Positions 41,192 to 49,476 of a stretch of 64,000 nt of DNA are shown one piece after another. A program made the position numbers and the translations under genes. The first letter of the stretch is position 1, and each line of letters starts with the position of its first letter. Source of the DNA: Paenibacillus_AP thailandensis (GTDB lineage: Bacteria; Bacillota; Bacilli; Paenibacillales; Paenibacillaceae); contig NZ_JBHUMY010000013.1 of assembly GCF_042685365.1 (NCBI RefSeq), positions 124,001 through 188,000 of the forward strand, written 5' to 3'. The notes beneath the pieces are model-generated. The model saw only the letters and a list, made by a program, of their open reading frames with translations, had not been told where the DNA came from and did not search any database.

Positions 41192-42277
41192 ATGTCAGTT
41201 TCTAACGGACGCATGCTGGTATTTGTAGGATCGTACGCGGAAGCTTCGGCCGACGGCGTATACACTTTCGAATTGAACGAAAGCACGGGAGAGCTTATCG
41301 CACTGGATGCGGTCGGCGGATTAAAAAATCCGACCTTCCTTCATTTGGACGCGCCGAAGCGCAAGCTGTACGCGCTCGCGGAGATCGCGGCGGAGGACGG
41401 CTCGAAGGCGAGTGACGCCATCGCGTATGCGATCGATCCGAAGACGGGATCGTTAACCGAAACGAGCCGCGGGTTCGCTTCGGCGGGTCCGACCTGCCAC
41501 ATTCAGAAAAGCCCGGACGACCGCTATTTGACGTTTACAAGCTATCATAAGGGGATCCTCAGCCTGGTAGAGCTTACGGAGAACGGCGAAATCGGAAGCC
41601 TCTTGGACGAGAAGCAGCACGAAGGCGTTAACGAAAATGCTTCGCTGCGGGACATCCCGCATTTGCACTCGTCCTTTTACAGCCCGGACGGCCGCTTCAT
41701 GCTCGTGTCGGATCTGGGCACCGACAGGGTGTTTACATATGCGATCGACCGCGGCGCGAACAAGCTGGAGCAGATCGGCTTTACGGCTTTGCATCGCGGG
41801 GCCGGTCCGCGCCATCTCGTGTTCCATCCGAACGGCCGCTATGTTTACGTCATTAACGAGCTTGATTCGTCCGTCACGGCTTTCGCCTATAATGCCGAAT
41901 CCGGCGCGCTTTCCGAGCTGCAGAACATCTCGACGCTCCCGGCAGATTACAACGGCGACAACGGCTGCGCGGAAATTGCGATATCGGAGGACGGCCGTTA
42001 TTTGTACGGCTCGAACCGCGGCCACGACAGCATCGTCGTGTATGCCGTGGACGGGGACAGCGGCAAGCTGACCGTCGTGCAGCATGTTTCGACCGAAGGC
42101 GGCCATCCGCGCCACTTCTCGATTGTTCCCGGCGGCGACTACTTGATTGCGGCCAACCGCGATTCGGACCGCAACCTGGTCGTGTTCCGCATCGACAAGG
42201 AGAGCGGCAAGCTGGAATCGACCGGCCGCCATATCGCGTTGTCGAAGCCGGTATGCGTCTGGGCAGCCCGGTTCTAA
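41192..42277 (+). CDS. Lactonase family protein (6-phosphogluconolactonase, beta-propeller type)
   Basis: A 361-residue seven-bladed beta-propeller of the Pgl/YkgB family. Repeated blades are seen, such as YTFELNESTGELIALDAVGG, VFTYAIDRGANKLEQIGF, VTAFAYNAESGALSELQN and IVVYAVDGDSGKLTVVQH, and HLVFHPNGRYVYVINELDSS carries family residues. It likely hydrolyses 6-phosphogluconolactone in the pentose phosphate pathway, though some members act on other lactones. It stands alone, with its own terminator. Confidence 0.88.
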   Translation: MSVSNGRMLVFVGSYAEASADGVYTFELNESTGELIALDAVGGLKNPTFLHLDAPKRKLYALAEIAAEDGSKASDAIAYAIDPKTGSLTETSRGFASAGPTCHIQKSPDDRYLTFTSYHKGILSLVELTENGEIGSLLDEKQHEGVNENASLRDIPHLHSSFYSPDGRFMLVSDLGTDRVFTYAIDRGANKLEQIGFTALHRGAGPRHLVFHPNGRYVYVINELDSSVTAFAYNAESGALSELQNISTLPADYNGDNGCAEIAISEDGRYLYGSNRGHDSIVVYAVDGDSGKLTVVQHVSTEGGHPRHFSIVPGGDYLIAANRDSDRNLVVFRIDKESGKLESTGRHIALSKPVCVWAARF

Positions 42278-42303
42278 TCCGCCGCTTCCGCTCCTAAACG
42301 TTT

Positions 42304-42331
42304 AACCCCTTTGCCGCTTGGCAAAGGGGTT
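42304..42331. terminator. Bidirectional terminator
   Basis: AACCCCTTTGCC pairs with GGCAAAGGGGTT around a four-base loop, between the lactonase gene and the convergent decarboxylase-family gene. Confidence 0.8.
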
Positions 42332-42344
42332 ATTTGTTGCCGGA

Positions 42345-42680
42345 TTAATTGGCGGTAGAGTCGCCGTAATCCGCCCATAGCTCGCCGGCAACGGTTACGG
42401 CGGCTGCAGCGCGCGGCCATCCGACGTAAAAGGCCAGATGAGTCATCGCTTCGGCCAGCTCCTCTTGCGTGACGCCGTTATGCAGCGCAAGCTCCAGATG
42501 GTAAGGGAGCTGGGCCGTATGCTCGGAAGCAATCAGAGCGGCGACAGTAATAAGGCTGCGGTCGCGGGGGGACAGCTCTTTCCGCTGCCATAGCTCCCCG
42601 AAAAGCACGGTGTCGGTATAGTCGGCGAGCTTAGGCGCAAATTCGCGCAGCAGCTCCCTGGTTGTTTTGTTGTTGGTCAT
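42345..42680 (-). CDS. Carboxymuconolactone decarboxylase family protein (AhpD-like fold)
   Basis: A 111-residue protein with the CMD fold: ELWQRKELSPRDRSLITVAALIAS, then HLELALHNGVTQEELAEAMTHLAFYVGWPRA. The CxxC of AhpD peroxidase reductases is absent (SEHT in that place), so it is closer to decarboxylase-type members. The substrate is unknown. ATG 42680 is nine bases after AAGGAGG; the ATG at 42689 lies against that site. The tautomerase gene upstream on the same strand hints at a shared small-molecule pathway. Confidence 0.85.
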   Translation of the reverse strand: MTNNKTTRELLREFAPKLADYTDTVLFGELWQRKELSPRDRSLITVAALIASEHTAQLPYHLELALHNGVTQEELAEAMTHLAFYVGWPRAAAAVTVAGELWADYGDSTAN

Positions 42681-42762
42681 CGGATGCATCCTCCTTCAAC
42701 GTCGTGATGCCGAGGCGGCCTCCCGGGGACTTATTTTAAACGAAATGCCCGGAAAACGAATG

Positions 42763-43149
42763 TCAGCGAAGCATTTGAGCTTCGCCCAATCCGAACGACC
42801 AATCGGCGAATTCCGTCTCAAGCAGCTGAACGAACACGTCCTCCTTCCGCAGTCCGCATCGCTCGTGCAAAAGAGCGGCGAGTCTGTCGTACAAGCGCCG
42901 CTTTTGTTCCTCCGTCCGGCCGGACTTGGCCGTAATTTGGATGTATAGCAGCTCGTCGCTCCTGAGCACGCCCAAATAAGAAGGACTATAGACGAATTCG
43001 TGCCTTTTATGGCCGTGAAATACTTGGAAGCAATCGTCCTCGGGAATATGGAAGGCTTCAATGAGCGCCGTCAAGATGCAGCGGCCGGCGGCGAGCAGCC
43101 GTTCCTCGCCATGCTTCCCTTCCATATAGCTGATTCGTACGAATGGCAT
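42763..43149 (-). CDS. Tautomerase family protein (4-OT/MIF superfamily)
   Basis: A 128-residue protein starting MPFVRISY, which leaves Pro1 as the catalytic base after Met removal. ATG 43149 follows GGGAGGTGAACCGAAG; a longer frame would bury Pro1 and is rejected. The two-repeat length and QITAKSGRTEEQKRRLYDRL helix fit the double-length tautomerases of Bacillales. It probably acts on a keto-enol substrate, with a decarboxylase-family gene next to it and a LysR regulator divergent. Confidence 0.85.
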   Translation of the reverse strand: MPFVRISYMEGKHGEERLLAAGRCILTALIEAFHIPEDDCFQVFHGHKRHEFVYSPSYLGVLRSDELLYIQITAKSGRTEEQKRRLYDRLAALLHERCGLRKEDVFVQLLETEFADWSFGLGEAQMLR

Positions 43150-43230
43150 CTTCGGTTCACCTCCCATTCATGGTAAATTCATTGTACATAAGCTTTCTTC
43201 ATTTATATAATTGAAAATATTAAACCGATA

Positions 43231-43246
43231 ATTCGATTTTACGAAT
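43231..43246. promoter_or_regulatory. ATTCG/CGAAT dyad between tautomerase and lysR genes
   Basis: ATTCG and CGAAT flank six bases directly before the lysR start, in the divergent promoter. This is the usual place and form of a LysR-type autoregulatory site. Confidence 0.4.
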
Positions 43247-43262
43247 GAAGAAGGTGCGTCTC

Positions 43263-44153
43263 ATGGATTTGAAGGAGTTGACCGCGTTTCGCGCCGTCAT
43301 AACCGAAGGGACGTTCTCCAAAGCGGCGGCCAAGCTGAATTACGCGCAATCGACCATTACCCATCAAGTGCAGCGCCTCGAGAAGGAATTGGGCTTTCCG
43401 CTCTTTAAGCGGGGCTGGGAGGCTGAACTGACGCCGGCCGGGGCGGCCTTTGCGAAGGAAGTCGACAGTCTGATCGCACATTGGGAATATGCGGCGGATC
43501 AAGGAAAAGCGCTCATGCGGGAGGAAACCGGCACGATCAGGCTGGGGGCGATCGAGTCGGCGGCAGTCAGCTTCTTGCCGTCTGCGCTGCAGCGGTTCCG
43601 GGAACTGAAGCCGAAGCTTCGCGTCGAGATTGCGGCCGGCAATACGGAGACGCTGTCCGCCGCCCTGCGCAGGGGAGACGTCGATATGGCCGTTTGCGCG
43701 GGAACGGGAAATTCGGACGAGTTTTACTATGAACCGCTCTACAAAGAGGAAATCGTCTTTATCGCGTCCAAGCGGCATCCGTTGGCGGAGCGCGGGGAGC
43801 TGGCGCTTGAGGAGCTGTTCGGCCATCCGTTCGTCGTCGGCGGCAGAACCTGCATGTATTACGCAAGGCTGGAGAGCGAGCTCGCCAAATTCGCGGCGGT
43901 CCCGTTCTGCTATTCGGTCAGCCTGATATCGGCTATTCCGGCATATGCCGCGCGCTTGTCGGCGGTTGGCGTCGTCCTGCAATCAACGCCTTTGCCGGAC
44001 GATATGCTAAAGCTTCCGGTCCGTTTGGCCGACCCTTATATCGAGGTCGGCATCGTCCGCCGCCGCCGCGAGGAATATTTGCCTACGGCCAAAAGGCTGC
44101 TGATTGAAACAGTGCGGGAATTATGCGGCGCTGCGGGAGACGGAGAGCGGTAG
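43263..44153 (+). CDS. LysR-family transcriptional regulator
   Basis: A 296-residue regulator. The N-terminal HTH is standard (MDLKELTAFRAVITEGTFSK, AQSTITHQVQRLEKELG), followed by the two-lobed inducer domain (TIRLGAIESAAVSFLPSALQRF onwards). It is divergent from the tautomerase-decarboxylase pair and is likely to control it. ATG 43263 is six bases after AGAAGGTG; ATG 43245 is the alternative. Confidence 0.9.
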   Translation: MDLKELTAFRAVITEGTFSKAAAKLNYAQSTITHQVQRLEKELGFPLFKRGWEAELTPAGAAFAKEVDSLIAHWEYAADQGKALMREETGTIRLGAIESAAVSFLPSALQRFRELKPKLRVEIAAGNTETLSAALRRGDVDMAVCAGTGNSDEFYYEPLYKEEIVFIASKRHPLAERGELALEELFGHPFVVGGRTCMYYARLESELAKFAAVPFCYSVSLISAIPAYAARLSAVGVVLQSTPLPDDMLKLPVRLADPYIEVGIVRRRREEYLPTAKRLLIETVRELCGAAGDGER

Positions 44154-44184
44154 TCCGCCGCGTCATTTGGGAAAAATATACGTT

Positions 44185-44213
44185 TTGCTTATTTGCGCAA
44201 ATTCATGTATTAT
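44185..44213 (+). promoter_or_regulatory. Promoter of fur
   Basis: TTGCTT at 44185-44190, a 17-base spacer, TATTAT at 44208-44213, adjacent to the palindrome 44213-44237. Confidence 0.7.
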
Positions 44214-44237
44214 CAATTTAGAATCATTCTAAATTGA
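44213..44237. promoter_or_regulatory. Perfect 25-bp palindrome, Fur/PerR-box-like operator
   Basis: TCAATTTAGAAT-C-ATTCTAAATTGA is a perfect palindrome. Its core TTAGAATCATTCTAA resembles the Per box (TTATAATNATTATAA) as well as Fur-type 7-1-7 sites. It abuts the -10 box, so it would repress fur. Confidence 0.75.
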
Positions 44238-44267
44238 AGCGGAAACGAGTCTATGGGGGTGAAGCAT

Positions 44268-44738
44268 ATGAACATTCAAGCGGAAATCGATAAAATCAAT
44301 CAGCAGCTCGCCGTCAAAGGCTACAAGCTGACGCGACAGCGGGAAGCGACCGTATTGGTGCTGCTTGAGAACGAGAAGGATCATCTTAGCGCAGAAGAAG
44401 TGTTCATGCTTGTTCGGGACAAGTACCCGGATATCGGACTGGCGACCGTATATCGGACGCTGGATTTGCTGCATGAGCTTCATATCGTGGAGAAAATGAA
44501 CTTCGGCGACGGCGTGGCAAGGTACGATCTGCGCGGCACGGAGCAGGCTCATATGCATCATCATCTCATTTGTACGGATTGCGGATCGGTTGTGGAAATC
44601 AAGGACGACTGGCTTCTGGAGCTGGAACAGCGGGTACAGCGCGAGTTCGGCTTTACCGTGTCGGACCACCGGCTTGAGTTTCTCGGCATATGCAGCGAAT
44701 GCAGCGGCAAAAAGGAGCCGGCGGACAAAAAGGCCTGA
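44268..44738 (+). CDS. fur: Ferric uptake regulator family protein, Fur
   Basis: A 156-residue metalloregulator. Segments YKLTRQREATVLVLLENEKD, HLSAEEVFMLVRDKYPDIGL, ATVYRTLDLL and NFGDGVARYDLRG closely follow Bacillus Fur. The metal-site run HMHHHLICTDCG and the CSEC pair near the end give two CxxC motifs for structural zinc. It represses iron-uptake genes with Fe(II) bound. PerR is less likely because its start motif differs. ATG 44268 follows GGGGGTG; an ATG at 44253 overlaps that site. A perfect palindrome upstream suggests self-control. Confidence 0.88.
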   Translation: MNIQAEIDKINQQLAVKGYKLTRQREATVLVLLENEKDHLSAEEVFMLVRDKYPDIGLATVYRTLDLLHELHIVEKMNFGDGVARYDLRGTEQAHMHHHLICTDCGSVVEIKDDWLLELEQRVQREFGFTVSDHRLEFLGICSECSGKKEPADKKA

Positions 44739-44761
44739 TATCCCTTTATTACGGATAGGAC

Positions 44762-44811
44762 AAAAGCGAGCGCTTGGAAGAGGTTAAGATTCCCGGCAGG
44801 CTCGCTTTTTT
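44762..44811 (+). terminator. Terminator of fur
   Basis: AAAAGCGAGC pairs with GCTCGCTTTT with a long loop, followed by more T. Confidence 0.75.
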
Positions 44812-44993
44812 GGCGTTATCCGCGTATCGTTTACGGTTGACCGAAATTGGCATTCGGAACAACCGTGTATCGATCCAAATACTTTGTAGTGTTTGGAACG
44901 ACCATAGCCGATTTAATTCGGCTCGATTCGAATGTGAACGCCCAGTGTTCAACTATTCGGCGGGAGGAAGACGTCGAAGAAGGGGGAACGATT

Positions 44994-45468
44994 ATGGAGA
45001 AAAAGGCGAGCCGTTCTAAATTCCTTATTCCGTTTTATATTGCATTCGCCGTAACGGTTTGCGCGGCGGCAGGAGGCATGCTCTTCTTAACCGCCGGCGA
45101 TGAGAGGCCCGTCCATCGGTTTATATTGCCGAAAGGGTTTACGGGATGGGTCGAAGTTGTCTACGAACAACCGGGTTATCCCGCTTTAAAAAAAGAGGGA
45201 CGGTCCTTCGTCTATGAGGTGCCGTCTTCCGGAAAAATAGCGACTTCCAGCCGAAATGCTTCGGGACCCATGGAGCTTTATTATGCCGAGCAGGATGGAC
45301 GACGAATCGAATTGCCGACCGATGTGCCGACGGTCCATGGACGCTTCATCCGGGGGAAGCGGCGGACCTAACCGTCCGACTGAAAAGTTACCCGGCAAGC
45401 TTAGTTTTTTTGTAGGGACGGAAGAACAATGGCGGGAGGCGGCGGAGCGCAATCCGCCCCATGATTAG
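44994..45468 (+). pseudogene. DUF6843-like exported protein with a frameshift near the 3' end
   Basis: ATG 44994, after AGGGGG, opens a frame with an N-terminal membrane anchor (FLIPFYIAFAVTVCAAAGGM) and a domain with FILPKGFTGWVEVVYEQPGYPALKKEG, like DUF6843 proteins. That frame ends at 45371 with an Arg/Lys-rich run (GRFIRGKRRT). The +1 frame continues plausibly as EKLPGKLSFFVGTEEQWREA and stops at 45468. Removing one G from the five-G run at 45352-45356 would join the parts. This is either a real one-base insertion or a sequence error; the shortened 125-residue form could still be made. Confidence 0.65.
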
Positions 45469-45502
45469 ACGGAAGAGGGGATGCCGTTCCAACAAGGCGG
45501 CC

Positions 45503-46090
45503 TTAACGCTGCTCCTCCGCTTTTTTGCGCGCCCTGTGCCGCCGCACCTTCATTAGGTTGCCGCACAATTTATCGTCGCAGTACCGCTTGGAGCGGTTGC
45601 GGGTTTCGTCGTAATAGACCCATAAGCAGTCCGGGTTGTCGCATATGCGCAAACGGCCCGGCTCGCCGTCCGCCATCTTGGCCGCGAAGTCGGCGGCTAT
45701 GTCGGCCATAACTTGCTTCCAATTCGATTGAAGAGGCACGTATTCGAGTTTCCACTCTTCGGCGTCCCCGCCCAGCTGCCGGGTAATAAGCCCTTCGGCC
45801 AGCACGGCGTTAAAGGCTATCAAGTCTTCACTGCCGATCTTCTCCCCGTTGATTAAGGTCCGTACGATGCGCAGCAGAAGGGAACGGAATTGTTTCAGCT
45901 CGGCCAACTCGCGCGCATCGGGATAAGGAAGATCGGGGAAGCGGTGTTCCGCAAGCCATTGCTTGAGCCATTGAGGCTCGTCCAGCCGGTCCTTTTCCCC
46001 CAGCTTTCCTTTCCAATCGCGCCATATCGTATTCAAGTAATCGTCCCATAACATGCCGAGCCACTTCCCTGTAACAGTCTGTCGTTCCAT
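45503..46090 (-). CDS. CGNR-type zinc-finger protein with ABATE-like domain, probable regulator
   Basis: A 195-residue protein. The N-terminal 140 residues are helical (ABATE-like). The C-terminus has CDNPDCLWVYYDETRNRSK followed by YCDDKLCGNLMKVRRHRARK, four Cys and a basic tail as in CGNR zinc fingers, except that the fourth motif residue is Leu (CGNL). Such proteins are thought to bind DNA. It is divergent from dinB, and TGTAAC sites fill the gap between them. No strong ribosome site precedes the ATG at 46090. Confidence 0.8.
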   Translation of the reverse strand: MERQTVTGKWLGMLWDDYLNTIWRDWKGKLGEKDRLDEPQWLKQWLAEHRFPDLPYPDARELAELKQFRSLLLRIVRTLINGEKIGSEDLIAFNAVLAEGLITRQLGGDAEEWKLEYVPLQSNWKQVMADIAADFAAKMADGEPGRLRICDNPDCLWVYYDETRNRSKRYCDDKLCGNLMKVRRHRARKKAEEQR

Positions 46091-46192
46091 TAGTGTAACA
46101 TCTAAAGTTGCGGTTTTCCAGTTACTTGAAAGACTTCTGGAAATGTGTTACATTGTGGAATGTAACGATTAAAAATGATTTAACAAGTTACA
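46070..46192. promoter_or_regulatory. Cluster of TGTAAC/GTTACA sites in the CGNR-dinB gap
   Basis: TGTAAC occurs at 46070 and 46094, GTTAC at 46121, a perfect dyad GTTACATT-GTGG-AATGTAAC at 46147-46166, and GTTACA at 46187. The repeated motif across a divergent promoter looks like an operator array, possibly for the CGNR protein. Confidence 0.6.
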
Positions 46193-46210
46193 ATTGAAGG
46201 AGGAAACGCG

Positions 46211-46708
46211 ATGAACAAGATGGAGCTGATTCGGCACGGATGGGCTTGTGCGTACGAGAAGGAAGACTGGCATCCGCCTTTGCGCGATGCGCTGAACGGA
46301 GTGACGGCCGAGCAGGCAAGCTGGAAGCCGGAAGGGGAAGCGGTCAATTCGATCTGGGAAAACGTGAACCACCTGATTTTCTACAAAGAAAGGTTTCTGA
46401 AACGGTTGACAGGCGAAGAAACGCCGGAAAGCTATCCGAAGGACGTGACGAACGACGACACGTTCGCCGTGCCGGATCCCAGCGAAGAGGCGTGGGCGGC
46501 TTCCGTCAGCCGGCTGGCCGCCGTGCATGGCGAGATTCGCAGCCTATTGGAGAAGTATGACAAAAAGGATTTCGAGCGACAATTGCCGACCCACCCGCTG
46601 GGCACATGGGCGTTCAGCCTGATCATGCACGATTCGTACCATACCGGCCAAATCATTCAGCTCCGCAAGCTGCAAGGCAGTTGGCCGTCGCGGCGTTCCT
46701 TTGAATAA
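46211..46708 (+). CDS. DinB family protein
   Basis: A 165-residue four-helix-bundle protein. The three metal-binding His are in NVNHLIFYKERF and IMHDSYHTGQI, in the usual spacing. DinB-fold proteins include thiol transferases for bacillithiol or mycothiol (BstA type) and DNA-damage-induced members, so a thiol-dependent detoxification role is plausible given the bacillithiol genes in this window. The start follows GAAGGAGGAAACGCG. Confidence 0.85.
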   Translation: MNKMELIRHGWACAYEKEDWHPPLRDALNGVTAEQASWKPEGEAVNSIWENVNHLIFYKERFLKRLTGEETPESYPKDVTNDDTFAVPDPSEEAWAASVSRLAAVHGEIRSLLEKYDKKDFERQLPTHPLGTWAFSLIMHDSYHTGQIIQLRKLQGSWPSRRSFE

Positions 46709-46900
46709 ACCGGAATCATACGGCAGATTCCCCGCGCCGCGGGGAGCCTGCTTTTTTTTTCTCGCCGATCAAACGTTTCGTCAATAAAGTCGGGAGACAA
46801 AATCGTCGTGGCTTGAGCGGCCGGAAAAGGAGTATTCCAGCGATCTATGGAATAAATTAGGTAGATATGGCGAGTATGATCGCGGGAAGGAGAAAACCCG

Positions 46901-47326
46901 ATGAAGCGCATTGAATTTGAATATGCCGATAAGCTGCATCCGCGCGAAATCTCGTTCGCGGCGGCATTTGCGGCGCTGGCCCTTTACGCGGTTATCGACC
47001 GGGATTATAGCTTGCTGCTGTATGAAGGGCTGCTCGGTTTATCTTTCTTCTGGCTGTTCGGGACGAAGCTCATCGACCGATGGAAAAAAGACGATATCGT
47101 GCTTCGGGGCACGTTAACCTCAATGGACAACTCCCGCCGTCGCGGCATATGGACCGGATATCTGATGACGGAGAACGAAATCTTCGAATTCCCTTTCCCG
47201 GAGGAGGAAAAAAGCTTTTTTCAAGCTTTGCTGCAGCATGAGCTCGAAGTGACCGTGGCAAGACGGTCGCGGGCGCTGCGGTCGTGCGTTATGTTGGAAC
47301 GGAGGGAAGAGCGGGAAGGATGCTGA
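46901..47326 (+). CDS. Membrane protein of unknown function, upstream of amj
   Basis: A 141-residue protein with two close hydrophobic segments (EISFAAAFAALALYAVI and LLLYEGLLGLSFFWLFGTKLI), then a soluble beta-rich part and a basic end. No family recognised. The start follows AAGGAGAAAACCCG. Its stop overlaps the start of the amj gene, so the two products are made together and may act together. Confidence 0.65.
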   Translation: MKRIEFEYADKLHPREISFAAAFAALALYAVIDRDYSLLLYEGLLGLSFFWLFGTKLIDRWKKDDIVLRGTLTSMDNSRRRGIWTGYLMTENEIFEFPFPEEEKSFFQALLQHELEVTVARRSRALRSCVMLERREEREGC

Positions 47327-48111
47327 CAAGCCTGATCGTCGTTTGCGCGCTTACGATGATTATCCATACGGCGGAAACGTTGTCGTACGCGATCCGGTAC
47401 GCGGGAGTTAAGCTGAACAAAATAGCCGTCGCATTGTCGCTGACGGGCATTATCGTGCTTGTATCGCGAACGGCCAACCTGATTCAGGCGCCGCTTACCG
47501 CCAAGTTCGTCGATTACGCCCGCATCGACGCGTCATTTGATTTGCTTGGGTTTATGCGCGTCATCCTGCTGGCCTCGTCGGCCGGAACGATTGTCGCCAT
47601 AGCGCTGTTCCCGACGTTCGTTCAGCTGTTCGGACGGATTATCGCCAAGCTGGAGGTGGCGGGCTCGCTGCCCCGGCTTGTTGCCAGCGTCACGGTCGGC
47701 CAGCTCAAAAATACGCGGCACTATATCCGCAAGCCGTTCGTTTCGCTTCGTTCGTTCCGCTATTTGGACGTGCCGAAACGGTTTATAGCGTTAAATATCG
47801 TCGTGACCGCGTTTTATACGGTGGGCGTCATGTCTTCGCTTTATGCGGCGCATCTCATTCCGGCGTTCAGCACGACGGCGTCGCAGGCGTCCGGCATTAT
47901 CAACGGCGTGGCGACCGTCCTGCTGACGATTTTTATCGATCCCCAGCTCGGGCTTATAATGGACCAAGCGCTGCGCGACGAATCGTCCAAGGACAAGCTG
48001 GGCAAAGTGTATACGCTGCTTATGGTGTCCCGGTTCCTCGGCACGCTGCTCGGGCAGTTCGTGCTGGTGCCGGCCGCTTATTTCATTTGCTTAATCGTGA
48101 AGGCCATTTAA
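47320..48111 (+). CDS. amj: Lipid II flippase Amj family protein
   Basis: A 263-residue membrane protein with about seven to eight segments. The opening TMIIHTAETLSYAIRYAGVK and 'ALSLTGIIVLVSRTANLIQ' match Amj (YdaH) of B. subtilis, the alternate to MurJ that flips lipid II for wall synthesis. In Bacillus it is induced by SigM when MurJ is blocked; I cannot see a clear SigM box here. ATG 47320 directly follows GGGAAGG and overlaps the previous stop. Confidence 0.88.
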   Translation: MLTSLIVVCALTMIIHTAETLSYAIRYAGVKLNKIAVALSLTGIIVLVSRTANLIQAPLTAKFVDYARIDASFDLLGFMRVILLASSAGTIVAIALFPTFVQLFGRIIAKLEVAGSLPRLVASVTVGQLKNTRHYIRKPFVSLRSFRYLDVPKRFIALNIVVTAFYTVGVMSSLYAAHLIPAFSTTASQASGIINGVATVLLTIFIDPQLGLIMDQALRDESSKDKLGKVYTLLMVSRFLGTLLGQFVLVPAAYFICLIVKAI

Positions 48112-48142
48112 TACCGAGAATTGAAAAGGAAGGATGTGCAGC

Positions 48143-48853
48143 ATGATGGATTTCGAAACGGTTATGGCGGAGCTGGAAGCGCTCGGCAAGGAACGGACCA
48201 AAAAAACGTACATAAGCAACGGCGCGCATGAGCCGCTATTTGGCGTGGCTACGGGCGCAATGAAACCTCTCGCAAAGAAAATCAAGAAAAATCAGCCGTT
48301 GGCCGAGCGGCTTTACGCGACCGGGAACTACGATGCCATGTATTTCGCCGGCGTTATTGCGGACCCTATGGCGATGACGGAGGCCGATTTCGAGCGTTGG
48401 ATGGATGCGGCTTATTTTTATATGCTGTCCGATTATGTGGTTGCCGTAACGTTGTCGGAAACTGATTTCGCGCAAGCTGTTGCCGATAGATGGATCGCAA
48501 GCGGCGAAGAGCTTCGAATGTCGGCGGGCTGGAGCTGTTACTGCTGGCTTCTGGGCAATCGCCCGGACAGCGAATTCAGCGAAAGCAAGATGGCCGGCAT
48601 GCTCGATCAGGTGAGAAATACGATTCACGAATGTCCAGACCGTACGAAATCGGCGATGAGTAATTTTATCTACACCGTTGGGATTTCCTATTTGCCGCTC
48701 CATGATAAGGCCGTGGAAACCGCAAAGGCGGTAGGCCCGGTCGAAATCGGAAGAAACAACAAAAAAAGCAGCGTCTCGGTCCCTTCCGAAAATATTCAAA
48801 AGGCCGTAGCTCGAGGGCAGCTTGGCTTTAAACGCAAATATGTAAGGTGTTAG
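48143..48853 (+). CDS. DNA alkylation repair protein (AlkD-like HEAT-repeat family)
   Basis: A 236-residue all-helical protein. VMAELEALGKERTKKTYISN with GVATGAMKPLAKKIKKNQPL opens the fold as in AlkD/YhaZ-like proteins, and KKSSVSVPSENIQKAVARGQ ends it. True AlkD removes 3- and 7-alkyl purines; this more distant subgroup may only bind DNA. ATG 48143 is nine bases after AAAGGAAGG; an ATG at 48134 touches that site. Confidence 0.78.
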   Translation: MMDFETVMAELEALGKERTKKTYISNGAHEPLFGVATGAMKPLAKKIKKNQPLAERLYATGNYDAMYFAGVIADPMAMTEADFERWMDAAYFYMLSDYVVAVTLSETDFAQAVADRWIASGEELRMSAGWSCYCWLLGNRPDSEFSESKMAGMLDQVRNTIHECPDRTKSAMSNFIYTVGISYLPLHDKAVETAKAVGPVEIGRNNKKSSVSVPSENIQKAVARGQLGFKRKYVRC

Positions 48854-48875
48854 CGTCGTTTGTTGCGGAGTTGAA

Positions 48876-48894
48876 GAGGGGCTTGCCGCCCCTC
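48876..48894. terminator. Short GC-rich hairpin between convergent genes
   Basis: GAGGGGC pairs with GCCCCTC around TTGCC, between the AlkD-like gene and the convergent Nfu_N gene. No real T-run follows. Confidence 0.45.
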
Positions 48895-48902
48895 CTTCTC
48901 GG

Positions 48903-49172
48903 TTATTCATACACGTTGTCGAACGCTTCTTCGATCTGCGGAATAATCGCGTCCCAGTCCGCGTCCGGCGTTTTGGTAACCGTCACGAAATCGCGGATGC
49001 CGAAGATGTTGTCGACGCCTTCAATGCCGAGCAAGGCGGCGGCAAGCGGATGGTCCGCAGCGGCGCCGCTTTTGAGCGATATGCTGGACGGTCCTTCGAA
49101 AATCGCGGCGCTGGCGTTCACTTTTACCGCGTTGGGGTTGGGCGTTTCTTGAAAGCTGATTTGAATGGACAT
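48903..49172 (-). CDS. Nfu/NifU N-terminal domain protein
   Basis: An 89-residue protein consisting only of the Nfu_N domain (ISFQETPNPNAVKVNASAAI, AAALLGIEGVDNIFGIRDFV, then TVTKTPDADWDAIIPQIEEA). It lacks the CxxC iron-sulfur scaffold domain. This domain alone is common in Bacillales; its job is not settled. ATG 49172 follows GGGAGGAAAAC. Confidence 0.85.
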   Translation of the reverse strand: MSIQISFQETPNPNAVKVNASAAIFEGPSSISLKSGAAADHPLAAALLGIEGVDNIFGIRDFVTVTKTPDADWDAIIPQIEEAFDNVYE

Positions 49173-49476
49173 GTTTTCCTCCCGAGAGTTTGGTGGAGCT
49201 GCCGCTTCCCTGCGATTGCTTCGCAGCAATAGCCGGCTTCGGAAGCTTTCCGCTCTAAGTTGTGCGGCTTCGTAAACCGTTATCGCGACGAACCAATCGT
49301 CGCAGCGACAGCATGCGCTTCCGGCTTATTATAGCATTGTTTGCCTGTAAAACCATATGCAACCGGGTCCGGCCGCCGGCCGAGAAGAAGGATAGAGTTT
49401 TAGGGGCACTTGGTATATAATGGATAGGAGTACGCATTGAGAGAACCGATAGAATGAGGAGAGGGAAGGTGTCGGT
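49173..49476. other. Divergent promoter region between nfu_N and pepF-like gene
   Basis: A 304-bp gap. On the plus strand TGGTATATAAT (49411-49421) looks like an extended -10 element for the peptidase gene, with a weak -35. Nothing else supported. Confidence 0.45.
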
